Shown: piece after piece, positions 42,745-51,338 of the stretch
Numbering within the stretch: the stretch's first letter is position 1
Layout: every line of letters begins with the position of its first letter
Made by a program: the position numbers and the translations under genes
Assembly: GCA_030145625.1 (NCBI GenBank)
Contig: JAQYVF010000027.1
Coordinates: 1 to 53,906 of the forward strand
Direction: 5' to 3'
DNA length: 53,906 bases
DNA from: Desulfocapsa sp.
Lineage (GTDB): Bacteria; Desulfobacterota; Desulfobulbia; Desulfobulbales; Desulfocapsaceae
Notes under the pieces: model-generated
Told to the model about the DNA's origin: nothing
What the model saw: only the letters and a program-made list of their open reading frames with translations
Database searches by the model: none

Positions 42745-44346
42745 TCAACGGATCTCAACACCATTATCATGTAGGGCCTTTTTTACCTCAGAGATGGGCA
42801 CCTCCCTGCGATGAAATATACCTGCGGCAAGGGCTGCCTCAGCATCGGTTTCCTGAAAAACGTCAACAAAATGAGCAGCCGAACCAGCACCTGATGAGGC
42901 GATGACCGGAATGGAGACTGCCTCCCGTACCTGTTTGATCAGCTCCATATCAAAGCCGCTGTTGGTCCCATCCTTATCGATACAGTTCAGAAGAATTTCT
43001 CCGGCCCCAAGTGCCTCACAACTGGTAGCAAGCTGAACAGCATCAAGATCACGCCCTTCCCTTCCGCCTTTAACTGTGCATTGATACCAGCAATACTCCT
43101 CTCCATCAGGTCCTGGCAAGGCTGTTTTTAAAGTATTATGAGTGGTCTCCTCAGGACTCTTTACATAAACCCGGCGTGGATCCACGGAAATGACAACGGC
43201 CTGGGCTCCATAGACAAAGGAGATCTGCTCAATGGCACTCTTGCCAGTCTTTTTTCCTGTGCGCAGATATTCTTCAACGGTATAGCAGGCATCAGAACCG
43301 ATGGAAATTTTGTCGGCACCGGATCTGAAATATTCTGAAGCCACATCAAGGGCTGTATACTGTTTACCATTGCTATCGGTAAACTCACGAATACCTCCTC
43401 CAATGGTAAGGGGAACAAAGACATTCTCAGACGTACGGCGCAGGACCTCGAGCATGGGTTGATCCTGCATGGGGAAATCCCTAAAACCGGTGATATTTAG
43501 AAAGGTGATCTCATCAGCCCCCTCCTCATAGTACCGTTTGGCAAGTTCCACCGGTTTACCAAGATTTCTCACCTCACCAGCATCCCGCACATCATACTGA
43601 TCGCCCTTGGTTACAACAAGATCACCGTTATCATTACTCCGCACATCAAGGCAGGCAATGACGCGTTTGGCTATACGGGTTTCAGAGAGCTTCCCTGTTT
43701 TTACTTGAGAAGATACAGTGAGTGTCTCTACTGCCCTTTCCTGTAGATACTTCTCCAAGATAGCAAGCCCCACCTTTCCACTCTTTTCAGGATGAAACTG
43801 AAAGGCGGCGACATTTCCCAGCTCCACTCCACTGACAAACTCCTCTCCATAGTTGGTGGTAGCTAGCAGCCATTCCCTATCTTCTTCCATGAGAGTGGCC
43901 CGGTAGGAATGCACAAAATAGAGTTTTTCATCATTGTATGAAGAAAAAAGAGGCGATTCCTTATGCAGATTCACACTATTCCAGCCAATCTGAGGAACGG
44001 ACAAGTCACTTTCTTTAAACCGTTTAACTTGCCCCTTAAGAATAGACAATCCGGCCACTCCTGGAGACTCTTCACTCCCTTCAAACAAAGCCTGGAGAGC
44101 GACACAAATACCGAGAAAAGGCTTGTCGGAGCGAATTCGTTCGATAAGAGGTTCGATAAATCCGTCTCGCTGCAGTCTCTCCATAACCGAGCCATAACTT
44201 CCCACACCGGGAAATATCAATCGTTCTGCCTGCAAAATATCGGCAGAACTTTTGACATCCTGCACACTGTATCCAAGTTGTTTAATGGCATTTCTGACAC
44301 TGCGGATGTTGCCGGCACCATAATCGAGTAATGTTATCATGTTCAT
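42745..44346 (-). CDS. hisHF: Fused imidazole glycerol phosphate synthase HisHF, eukaryotic HIS7 type
   Basis: A 533-residue fusion of glutaminase and cyclase. Residues 1-210 are the class I amidotransferase: [10 protein letters not shown], nucleophile Cys81 ([11 protein letters not shown]) and catalytic His-Glu in FQFHPEKSG. Residues about 225-533 are the cyclase barrel, from [12 protein letters not shown] through SIGSDACY to [11 protein letters not shown]. The cyclase has the long inserted loops ([35 protein letters not shown]) I know from yeast HIS7 and not from usual bacterial HisF. It makes IGP and AICAR for histidine and purine synthesis. No other his gene is near. No clear ribosome binding site. 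Confidence 0.92.
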   Translation of the reverse strand: MNMITLLDYGAGNIRSVRNAIKQLGYSVQDVKSSADILQAERLIFPGVGSYGSVMERLQRDGFIEPLIERIRSDKPFLGICVALQALFEGSEESPGVAGLSILKGQVKRFKESDLSVPQIGWNSVNLHKESPLFSSYNDEKLYFVHSYRATLMEEDREWLLATTNYGEEFVSGVELGNVAAFQFHPEKSGKVGLAILEKYLQERAVETLTVSSQVKTGKLSETRIAKRVIACLDVRSNDNGDLVVTKGDQYDVRDAGEVRNLGKPVELAKRYYEEGADEITFLNITGFRDFPMQDQPMLEVLRRTSENVFVPLTIGGGIREFTDSNGKQYTALDVASEYFRSGADKISIGSDACYTVEEYLRTGKKTGKSAIEQISFVYGAQAVVISVDPRRVYVKSPEETTHNTLKTALPGPDGEEYCWYQCTVKGGREGRDLDAVQLATSCEALGAGEILLNCIDKDGTNSGFDMELIKQVREAVSIPVIASSGAGSAAHFVDVFQETDAEAALAAGIFHRREVPISEVKKALHDNGVEIR

Positions 44347-44543
44347 CAGGTATTCAAAATAGAGTATTCAGAAGTCAAAAATGAAAAAAGAAACTTTCCC
44401 ATTAATACCTCCATTGCTAAAATTTCGGGAAATAATTTCTACAGAAGAGTTCCTGTCTTCTGGATTGTCGTTGCAAAATTCATTTACAGAAGCCTATTCG
44501 TAATTATTCAGCTAATGCCTAATAACTGGCGAACAACCGCTCT
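44347..44543. other. Intergenic upstream of hisHF
   Basis: AT-rich, without a gene. A small six-base hairpin CAGAAG...CTTCTG occurs around 44440-44460, and GTAATTATTCAGC at about 44493 resembles the arm of the inverted repeat that follows. Confidence 0.4.
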
Positions 44544-44651
44544 GTAACTGTTTAGCAGTGCTTTATATTCGTTCAGTTAGGACTTCGAAGCATACTAGTG
44601 CTATTCGAGAAGACCTAAATGGACGAAGATGAAGTGCTGCTGAATAGTTAC
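44544..44651. repeat. Large imperfect inverted repeat (MITE-like)
   Basis: Two arms of about 50 bases face each other around a CTAG centre near 44594. The outer part of the left arm, GTAACTGTTTAGCAG, matches the reverse complement of the right end, GTAACTATTCAGCAG; further matches along the arms include TTCGT and TTAGG. About 70-75 percent of positions pair by eye. It lies in the gap between hisHF and the fmdE-like gene and has no coding frame. Confidence 0.65.
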
Positions 44652-44664
44652 GCCTATTCTTACT

Positions 44665-44685
44665 TTCACAAGAGTAACTTGTGAA
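44665..44685 (-). terminator. Hairpin after the FmdE-family gene
   Basis: TTCACAAG (44665-44672) pairs with CTTGTGAA (44678-44685), about 15 bases past the stop of the last gene of the cobalamin run; a weak terminator without a clear U-run. Confidence 0.45.
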
Positions 44686-44699
44686 GAATTAATAAGTTA

Positions 44700-45281
44700 T
44701 CATACAGGCTGATAATATTTTCCGTGGGCGCAACCACGACAGAGTGCCTTGCCGTCCTGTTCCACATCACGGCAATCCTGCACCCACTCACCACAGCCCT
44801 CACACTGAACGCGCCGAAGCGGTCTGCCAGGCATATCCTCCTCCGGAATCTTCACCTGCACCTCATCAACAGTGAAGAGCTCATCCTGGGGCATAACGCG
44901 GTAAGCCTCAAGCTGACGCGTGTATTTATTCTCGATCTCCGGGCAATATTTTTTGGAAAGTTCACGCGACTCTTCTCTGGCCACGATGCGCACAGCTTTC
45001 CCAGTCTCTAGATTTACAAAGGTAGCAGCCATGACTCCATAGTCTACCCAGCGCATAGACCGTTTTCCGAGACTGCAACCAGTGACAGACTGGATAGCAT
45101 CTGTGGCACAACGATCAATCTCAACCAGGACATAGAGCTTTTTTCGATCTAGTCCGCGAGGATCCTGGATACCGATGGCTTCCAGACCGATCATGGACAA
45201 CCTCACCCCGATCACCTGTCCGGCACAGATATGACCATGCACCTTGGTTGAACGCTCTAACAGTAAATCAAAAGACTCCAT
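44700..45281 (-). CDS. FmdE-family protein
   Basis: About 193 residues. The N-terminal domain is FmdE/TraR-like: HGHICAGQVIGVRLSMIG, VEIDRCATDAIQSVTGCSLGKR and a VDYGVMAATFVN strand, with conserved His and Cys residues for metal. The C-terminal zinc ribbon has CEGCGEWVQDC and LCRGCAHG. The family name comes from a subunit of formylmethanofuran dehydrogenase, but bacterial members stand alone and bind metal, and their role is unclear. The ATG at 45281 has GGAGGG; the frame extends to 45347. It is the last gene of the cobalamin run, 134 bases after the U32-like gene. Confidence 0.85.
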   Translation of the reverse strand: MESFDLLLERSTKVHGHICAGQVIGVRLSMIGLEAIGIQDPRGLDRKKLYVLVEIDRCATDAIQSVTGCSLGKRSMRWVDYGVMAATFVNLETGKAVRIVAREESRELSKKYCPEIENKYTRQLEAYRVMPQDELFTVDEVQVKIPEEDMPGRPLRRVQCEGCGEWVQDCRDVEQDGKALCRGCAHGKYYQPV

Positions 45282-45415
45282 TGCTCCCTCCGGGAAATAC
45301 GGGCCGAACTCCTTGTCAGCCCTTTGTTCAAGAGTAATCAAACACAAAAATCACAATACCCATGTAGGCATCCAGTGTCAACCAAGGCAGGAAGCAGGGA
45401 GAGAAAAAAGGGAGC

Positions 45416-46492
45416 TCAGTTTCTGAAATCCGGAAGATCGAAGGGAAGATCCCGGCCTGTTTTCTCCAGCAGTTCACGGCAATATGAACATGTTGTGCAA
45501 TTTTGCCCGCACTGACTGAGATGTTTTCTAAACCCTTCAGCAAGGAGGCTGTTATCCACATAAAGACTTCTTGCCAGCCATTCCGTGGTATCAAGGAGTT
45601 CCAGGAGATTCCCCTGATATTGTCCCTGACAGTATGCCTCGATTACCGGTTGCAGAAAAGAAGGCCCCAGAGTCCTGCCGCAGAGTTTCAGGCCATCAAC
45701 CAGCCCTAAATAGTAAGCTGAATCCTCGGGGCGAATAAAAGGAGACTGGAAGATTCGTGCTGGTTGCTCCCTTAGCAAACGGATACATCCCAGTTCTCTG
45801 TTGAGCACAAAGGTCTGTTCTCCGACAAGCCCTGTATTGGCAAGCCCGATATGGGCATCATGGGTAAGTTTGAAGGGACAGTGAAAAATACACCCTTCAT
45901 TGGCCAGCAATTCCAGATGCAGGTCAGGCCAGGTCTGCCTGCACTTCTGTACCAGATTGAGCAGAAGATCAGGACTCCTGTTCAAACTACGATCCAAAAC
46001 GATCTTGGTCGGTGGGCGAAAAGGTGTATCTTCAATATGCAAAAGACGATTATGGATTTTAGAATAGGATTGAAAAAGCGAGTTGACACCAGGGACCGCC
46101 TCCAGGCAAACCGCTGTCTCAGGACTGAAATCGCCCAGAGCCTGCAAAAAATAATAATCGTTAAAAACCAGGCCCTGCAAGCAATCCTCGGCAAGGAGAG
46201 CCTGCAGACGTGAGACAAGATCAGCCAGAAACGCTTTATCACTGTAAAGAGCCGGATGCAGGAAACGGTTGTTGCAGAGTGCATACTTGCCAGGCCCCGG
46301 CAACATGGAAAGAAGTTGACTGAGACGTCCGACATCATGACAGTCAGAGGAGTGCCGGCCATCCAGGCCATATGAAGTATACAGACTGAAGTGCAGGGAG
46401 TGAAGAAACTTCAGATGAGCAGCGAGGAAGGCAGTATAGTCCTCATCCGGAACAAAGGGAACATCAAGAAAAGGGGCACCCCCTGCTTCCAT
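45416..46492 (-). CDS. U32-peptidase-like protein with ferredoxin-like Cys cluster
   Basis: A 358-residue protein. Its centre has LLANEGCIFHCPFK (C201, C205) and, later, RPEDSAYYLGLVDGLKLCGRT (C271), which resemble conserved blocks of U32-family proteins, several of which hold Fe-S clusters. The last 30 residues have C328, C332, C335 and C338 in CX3CX2CX2C, a second possible cluster site. No signal peptide or membrane segment is seen. Its first codon overlaps the stop of cobO (TGATG), so it belongs to the cobalamin operon. Function unknown; a redox or metal step for corrinoids is a guess from context. Confidence 0.75.
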   Translation of the reverse strand: MEAGGAPFLDVPFVPDEDYTAFLAAHLKFLHSLHFSLYTSYGLDGRHSSDCHDVGRLSQLLSMLPGPGKYALCNNRFLHPALYSDKAFLADLVSRLQALLAEDCLQGLVFNDYYFLQALGDFSPETAVCLEAVPGVNSLFQSYSKIHNRLLHIEDTPFRPPTKIVLDRSLNRSPDLLLNLVQKCRQTWPDLHLELLANEGCIFHCPFKLTHDAHIGLANTGLVGEQTFVLNRELGCIRLLREQPARIFQSPFIRPEDSAYYLGLVDGLKLCGRTLGPSFLQPVIEAYCQGQYQGNLLELLDTTEWLARSLYVDNSLLAEGFRKHLSQCGQNCTTCSYCRELLEKTGRDLPFDLPDFRN

Positions 46493-47034
46493 CAGAATTC
46501 AAATCCCTTCTGCGCCTTGACACCCGAGCGATAAGGATGTTTGACCTCGCTCATCTCTGTGACCAGATCCGCAGCATCGATCAATTTCTGCGAGGCGTAT
46601 CTGCCGGTGATAACCACATGCATATCCTCTGGTTTATTCTCCAGCACGGTAAGAATCTCTTCTTCGGCAAGCATATCGTAGTGGGCCAGATAAGTAAGTT
46701 CATCCAGGATAACCAGAGAGTAGCGGTTTTGCTCAATGACCGCCTTGGCAAATTCCCAGGCCTCCAGAGCTACCGTTTTATCTTTATCCAGATCGTCAGA
46801 TTTCCAGGTAAAGCCCCGTCCCATGACATGAAAATCCAGAAGTGGGGAAAATTTCTTGGCAGCCTCCATCTCACCATATTTCCAGCTGCCCTTAATGAAC
46901 TGTATAATACAGACCCGCTGTCCGTGCCCCAGGGCCCTGAAGGCAAGGCCAAGAGATGCTGTGGTCTTTCCCTTACCGTTGCCGGTAAAGACTGCCACCA
47001 AACCTTTAGTTTTGTGTTCCTTGCCGTATACCAT
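46492..47034 (-). CDS. cobO: Cob(I)yrinic acid a,c-diamide adenosyltransferase CobO/BtuR
   Basis: About 180 residues. Walker A GNGKGKTTASLGLAFRA is specific to the CobA/BtuR/CobO family; IQFIKGSWKYGE and LVILDELTYLAHY follow, and HVVITGRYASQKLIDAADLVTEM is the conserved end. It adds the adenosyl group to cobalt(I) corrinoids using ATP in the cytosol. I start at the ATG at 47034 (AGGAG eight bases upstream), not at the longer frame to 47214 that lies inside cbiF. It overlaps cbiF by 29 bases. Confidence 0.94.
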   Translation of the reverse strand: MVYGKEHKTKGLVAVFTGNGKGKTTASLGLAFRALGHGQRVCIIQFIKGSWKYGEMEAAKKFSPLLDFHVMGRGFTWKSDDLDKDKTVALEAWEFAKAVIEQNRYSLVILDELTYLAHYDMLAEEEILTVLENKPEDMHVVITGRYASQKLIDAADLVTEMSEVKHPYRSGVKAQKGFEF

Positions 47035-47785
47035 GACTGAAACTCCTATCATATAACTTGGAAACAGCATGCAGGGCGGTATCGCCGAAAACCTCACCCA
47101 CGCAGATAAGGGCCGTCTTTTTAATACCGGCTTCTTCGACCCTGGCTGCAATATCTGCAAGCGTTCCGGTAATGCATTGTTCATCCTCCCAGGTCGCCTT
47201 TTCAACCACGGCAACAGGAGTATGAATGGGATAGCCGCCAGCGGTCAATTCCTGAACCACAGTCTCGATCATAGATACAGATAGGAAAATGAGCATGGTG
47301 GTTTGGTGACTGGCCAGAAGGCGCAACTTTTCCAGTTCCGGAACCGGAGTCCTTCCTTCCTGTCGTGTGATTATTACAGTCTGTGAAACCTCGGGCAGGG
47401 TCAATTCAGCCTTCAACGCTGCTGCAGCACCAAAAGCAGAACTCACTCCAGGTACGACATGATACGAAATCCCCAGTTCATCCAAAGCCTGCATCTGTTC
47501 CTTAATGGCACCGAAGATAGATGGATCACCGGTATGCAGCCTGACCACACGTTTTCCTTGGCGCCAGGCAGCAGACATGATTTCCACGATCTCTTCAAGG
47601 TTCATCCCCTGGGAATCATAAATCTCGGCCCGGCACTCTTCCAGCAGTTGCTTGTTAACCAGACTTCCGGCATAAACAATACAGTCAGCCTCGTCAAGGA
47701 GTCGTCTCCCCTTCAGGGTGATCAATTCAACATCACCAGGCCCTGCTCCGACAATAGCCACAGGACAATTCTTCTCTTTACTCAT
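47006..47785 (-). CDS. cbiF: Cobalt-precorrin-4 C11-methyltransferase CbiF/CobM
   Basis: A 259-residue tetrapyrrole methylase. VAIVGAGPGDVELITLKG is the SAM-binding start, and VVRLHTGDPSIFGA, YHVVPGVSSAFGAAAA and IFLSVSMIETVVQEL are CbiF/CobM hallmarks. It methylates C11 of the corrin precursor. It overlaps cbiET by 8 bases and cobO by 29. Confidence 0.95.
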   Translation of the reverse strand: MSKEKNCPVAIVGAGPGDVELITLKGRRLLDEADCIVYAGSLVNKQLLEECRAEIYDSQGMNLEEIVEIMSAAWRQGKRVVRLHTGDPSIFGAIKEQMQALDELGISYHVVPGVSSAFGAAAALKAELTLPEVSQTVIITRQEGRTPVPELEKLRLLASHQTTMLIFLSVSMIETVVQELTAGGYPIHTPVAVVEKATWEDEQCITGTLADIAARVEEAGIKKTALICVGEVFGDTALHAVSKLYDRSFSHGIRQGTQN

Positions 47786-49034
47786 GAACGAACTCCTGAA
47801 TCTGTTTTATTCCCACAATAATTTTGATTGGATTGTACTGCTGTCGCTCTCCCTCAGGATAACTGAATCGCTGCACGGCAAGTTCTCTTATTTCCACTTC
47901 AAGCCCATGGTCATAAAGAATTTTCGGGGCCTGTTCTGCAGTTTTTTCAATAACGGCATTCACCACCATGATCCCACCCGGCAAAAGCCTGGTCACACAA
48001 TAATCAAGGATCTGTTCCAGGTTACCGCCACTGCCACCGACAAAAATCCTGCTCGGATCGGGCAAGTTGTACAATGCATCGGGCGCCATCCCCTTCACCA
48101 GTTCCAGGTTCCAGGCAGCAAATTTTTTTCGATTGTTCTCAATATTCTTCCACTGCTCTTCTTCCTTTTCAATGGCCAGGACACGAATTTCAGGAAAGAG
48201 ACGGGCAACCTCCAAACCCACTGATCCGGAACCGGCTCCCACATCCCAAAGGACCCCATTTTTGGGCAGGCGCAGTGAATGAATGGATGCCGCCCGCACT
48301 TCATTTTTTGTTATCAGACCCCGGCTGTGACAAATTTCAGGCTCCTGTAATCCGAAAATCGGTTCAGCTTCCTGGGAAAGATTCCGGTTCACCAGAATCA
48401 TCACATTGGGATCAACAAAAGCTTGCTCAGCGATTTCCTCAAGGCTCCCCTTAATCAGTCGTTCTGTCTCAAACCCGAGATTTTCACCAACATGAACCTT
48501 TATCCCTGATGTATATTCTTTTCCGCACTCCGTTAGCAGTTGCCGGGCAATCATATTGGGAGTGTTCTGCCTGTCGGTGAGTATAAAAACCTTAGGCCAC
48601 CTTAGAAGGCTGACAGCAAGGTTCCCGGCAGGACGTCCATGGAGACTGACAAAATGAGCATCATCCCAGGGTATCTGAAATCTGGAAAAGGCAAGCTGCA
48701 TGGAAGAACGAGCAGGAGTAATTTGAATCTCGGTTCCAGGAAATGCACTGATGAGCTTGCGGCCAATTCCAAAAAATAGTGGATCTCCAGAGGCGAGCAC
48801 CGTCACATCGCCATCATGGAGAGAATCCTCAATCCGCTGCAGTGTCATGTCTAGAGGGACAATGGGAATCTGTGGAGGCAATAGTTCCCCCGGAAACATT
48901 ACCGTCAAGTTTTGATATAAACGAGTAGAGGCTACCAGTATCACGGAAGAATGAAGGGCATGACGCAGAACAGAGAAATCCTGGTCGACCCTATCATCAA
49001 AACCAACGAGATGGAGTACTGATCCCATTGTCAA
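47778..49034 (-). CDS. cbiET: Fused cobalt-precorrin C5/C15 methyltransferase CbiE-CbiT (CobL type)
   Basis: A 418-residue fusion. Residues about 5-205 are the CbiE tetrapyrrole methylase (VTVLASGDPLFFGIGRKL, then VSLHGRPAGNLAVSLL). Residues about 225-410 are the CbiT decarboxylating C15 methyltransferase, with motif I LWDVGAGSGSVGLEVAR and IFVGGSGGNLEQIL. CobL has the same fused order. ATGA overlap with cbiD, and 8-base overlap with cbiF. A copy of the AGGCCACCT motif lies inside at about 48596. Confidence 0.95.
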   Translation of the reverse strand: MTMGSVLHLVGFDDRVDQDFSVLRHALHSSVILVASTRLYQNLTVMFPGELLPPQIPIVPLDMTLQRIEDSLHDGDVTVLASGDPLFFGIGRKLISAFPGTEIQITPARSSMQLAFSRFQIPWDDAHFVSLHGRPAGNLAVSLLRWPKVFILTDRQNTPNMIARQLLTECGKEYTSGIKVHVGENLGFETERLIKGSLEEIAEQAFVDPNVMILVNRNLSQEAEPIFGLQEPEICHSRGLITKNEVRAASIHSLRLPKNGVLWDVGAGSGSVGLEVARLFPEIRVLAIEKEEEQWKNIENNRKKFAAWNLELVKGMAPDALYNLPDPSRIFVGGSGGNLEQILDYCVTRLLPGGIMVVNAVIEKTAEQAPKILYDHGLEVEIRELAVQRFSYPEGERQQYNPIKIIVGIKQIQEFVHE

Positions 49035-50131
49035 ACCTCCCCATCAGTCATGGCCACAATCGTGGAAGAGGCATCAACGAGATAAACGATTACATCGATT
49101 CCAGAGACCTCTTGGCAGTAGTCCTGTGCAGCTTCACAGACCCGAAGAATCACCTCATTCTCCCCCTGCTCCAAAAGGCGTCCATAGATTTCACGGGCGG
49201 TGTTGGATCCCTCCAGGATTTGCAGGAGTTCTGAACTGCAGCCGAGCCCACTAAGAAATTTCAGGGCTGCTATTACCTCAAGCGCCCCATTACGTACATG
49301 GGTCTGCGGGATCTTCATCCCCCCTTTCATCACTTTGGCCCACATGGCAGCAAGGTGAATCTTCTGAAAGTTATGGCGAGCCGCTTCCTGCAATGAAAAA
49401 TGGAGATAATCCCCCATCATCACCTGCGCCTCTTCAGGCAGATCAAGATGTTCCTGTACCGCCCGTTCCGATGTTCTCCCTGTGGAAAGAATAACCTCTG
49501 TCAATCCAGCCGCCCGAGCGACATCCATGGAGGCGGTAATAGTTGCAGTCCAGGCATCCGCTGAAATCGGGCGTACAATACCGGTAGTGCCAAGCACAGA
49601 GAGGCCGCCCACAATACCAAGACGATGGTTCAGTGTCTTCTTTGCAAGTTCCACTCCTTGAGGGATGGAGATGGTGATATCCAGACAATGTTCCTCTTCC
49701 CCATTTCCCTCCACTAAAGCCTCGGCAACGGCCTCCCGAATCATCTTCCTCGGAACCGGATTGATGGCAGGCTCACCAACCGGGACAGCGAGCCCTCTCT
49801 TGGTAACACTCCCCACACCAACCCCACCCAGGATCTGGAGTGATTCGCCTCTATTCATGTCCTTCTTTTGATAACAGACAGAGGCCTCAATCCTGGCACC
49901 ATTGGTCACATCAGGATCATCTCCGGCATCTTTGATCACTGCCGCCATGGCAGCACTTTTCTCAGAATCCATAAAATCCGAGTGAACAAGATTAAACCTG
50001 ACCCGTGAACCATCGGGAAAGGGTATCTCCACAGAGTCCTGTATCGTACCGCTGACAAGCAACAAGGCTGCAGCCTTTGCAGCTGCTGCAGCACAAGCCC
50101 CTGTGGTATATCCGGATCGTAGTTTTTTCAT
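49031..50131 (-). CDS. cbiD: Cobalt-precorrin-5B C1-methyltransferase CbiD
   Basis: A 366-residue protein. The start LRSGYTTGACAAAAAKAAA is the CbiD signature, followed by VKDAGDDPDVTNGA-type residues (here VIKDAGDDPDVTNGARIE), VGSVTKRGLAVPVGEPAINP and TTGIVRPISADAW. It methylates C1 in the anaerobic corrin route, which identifies the pathway as cobalt-early. It is the first gene of the operon; no B12 riboswitch is visible upstream, but two palindromic sites are. Confidence 0.96.
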   Translation of the reverse strand: MKKLRSGYTTGACAAAAAKAAALLLVSGTIQDSVEIPFPDGSRVRFNLVHSDFMDSEKSAAMAAVIKDAGDDPDVTNGARIEASVCYQKKDMNRGESLQILGGVGVGSVTKRGLAVPVGEPAINPVPRKMIREAVAEALVEGNGEEEHCLDITISIPQGVELAKKTLNHRLGIVGGLSVLGTTGIVRPISADAWTATITASMDVARAAGLTEVILSTGRTSERAVQEHLDLPEEAQVMMGDYLHFSLQEAARHNFQKIHLAAMWAKVMKGGMKIPQTHVRNGALEVIAALKFLSGLGCSSELLQILEGSNTAREIYGRLLEQGENEVILRVCEAAQDYCQEVSGIDVIVYLVDASSTIVAMTDGEV

Positions 50132-50179
50132 AAAACAACAAAATCACCCTGTTCTACAGAGTAGATCTTATACTTTTCT

Positions 50180-50195
50180 CTTTAGGTGGCCTTTA
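50180..50195. promoter_or_regulatory. Palindromic site TTTAGG-TGG-CCTTTA
   Basis: One of two copies upstream of cbiD. The half-sites TTTAGG and CCTTTA are partly inverted around TGG. Confidence 0.4.
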
Positions 50196-50340
50196 TTGCT
50201 TTAACATTTCTTTACAATGATCAGGACGAATGAATTAAACAATCTGCCCTGGATATATTCAAAATTGATACTAAAGCAGGTCGGGAAAAAATGAAACACC
50301 GAAGCTCTGCCTATCACAAAAAATATCAAACCCAATGTCT

Positions 50341-50356
50341 TAAGGTGGCCTTAAAT
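50341..50356. promoter_or_regulatory. Palindromic site TTAAGG-TGG-CCTTAA
   Basis: A perfect six-base inverted repeat around TGG, in direct orientation with the copy at 50180. It may be an operator for cbiD or the divergent lipase gene. Confidence 0.45.
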
Positions 50357-50487
50357 GATGAGGTTTTTGTCACTGACTAGTGCCTGGTAATAGAGTAGGT
50401 TATATTGACTGTGTCTGTCTATTAATGATAGTGCAGCAAATAACTACTATTCAAGTTTTCTCATGTGACAAAAAAAAGGCTATCCGC

Positions 50488-51336
50488 TTGAACAACCATA
50501 ACATATTCATATCTGCAAAAAAGTTATCCACTCACACCACCTTTTTCACAATTACGATCATCTGTTCTTTATGCACCGCGTTGTTTACAGGCTGCAGTAC
50601 GACGAGTTATTCGAAAAAGATGCTGCCAAAAGATAACACCCGCAATGAATGCGTTATTCTTCTCCATGGCCTGGGTCGGACCTACCATTCCATGGAAGAC
50701 ATGCAAGAAAAACTTGCTCAGGAAGGTTACCACACAGTTAACCTTGATTATCCTTCCAGAAAAAAAACTATTGAAGAGCTGGCAGCAGAAGATATCCCTC
50801 CTGCACTCAAGCAGTGTTACAGCTTCAATCCAGATAAAATACATTTTGTCACTCATTCACTCGGTGGCATAGTAGCCCGCATGACCATCAAGCAAAACAG
50901 ACCTGAAAAACTTGGCAGAATTGTTATGCTGAGTCCGCCAAACCGGGGTAGTGAAGCGGTAGATAATCTAAAAGAACGATGGTATTATTCCTGGATCAAT
51001 GGCCCTGCCGGTCAAGAACTGTCAACATCCGAGGATTCTACCCCCAATCAACTTGGGCCGGTTGACTACCCGGTTGGGATTATTACAGGTGACAGACAGG
51101 CTTTTTTTGACTCATGGCTACTGGATTTGTTTCGGGGGGCAAACGATGGGAAAGTCTCAGTGGAACGTGCCAAGGTCGAAGGAATGACAGATTTTATAGT
51201 TGTTCACCAAAACCATACATATATTATGAATTCCGACTATGTCCAATTTGAAACAGTCAACTTCCTCACCAACGGATTTTTTTCACATAATAACAAAACG
51301 ACACCAGACTCATCAAAAAAACAACTAACTAATTAA
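50488..51336 (+). CDS. Lipase/esterase-like alpha/beta-hydrolase lipoprotein
   Basis: About 282 residues from the TTG at 50488, or longer from 50425 or 50380. A hydrophobic signal with a lipobox (CTALFTGCSTT) suggests lipid anchoring. The hydrolase fold has ILLHGLGRTYHSMEDM (oxyanion loop), the nucleophile Ser in VTHSLGGIVARM, an acidic region after DGKVSVERAKV, and a late His in VVHQNHTYIM. The HGLGR and THSLGG pair resembles PGAP1/LipA-like esterases. Substrate unknown. The DUF900 lipoprotein gene follows three bases later, so the two are likely one operon. Confidence 0.8.
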   Translation: MNNHNIFISAKKLSTHTTFFTITIICSLCTALFTGCSTTSYSKKMLPKDNTRNECVILLHGLGRTYHSMEDMQEKLAQEGYHTVNLDYPSRKKTIEELAAEDIPPALKQCYSFNPDKIHFVTHSLGGIVARMTIKQNRPEKLGRIVMLSPPNRGSEAVDNLKERWYYSWINGPAGQELSTSEDSTPNQLGPVDYPVGIITGDRQAFFDSWLLDLFRGANDGKVSVERAKVEGMTDFIVVHQNHTYIMNSDYVQFETVNFLTNGFFSHNNKTTPDSSKKQLTN

Positions 51337-51338
51337 AG

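Larger units (their letters stand above)
50132..50487. other. Divergent intergenic region upstream of cbiD
   Basis: It contains two related palindromic sites (listed below) about 160 bases apart. I see no B12-box or other riboswitch core and no gene. The frame of the lipase-like gene extends into it from the right, with possible starts at 50380 or 50425. Confidence 0.5.

Noticed and set aside
47035-47214. Longer N-terminus of CobO
   Set aside because: It lies wholly inside cbiF in another frame; the ATG at 47034 has a good ribosome binding site and begins at the family start.
50132-50380. Cobalamin riboswitch upstream of cbiD
   Set aside because: I looked on the minus strand for the B12 box and the conserved core and found neither.
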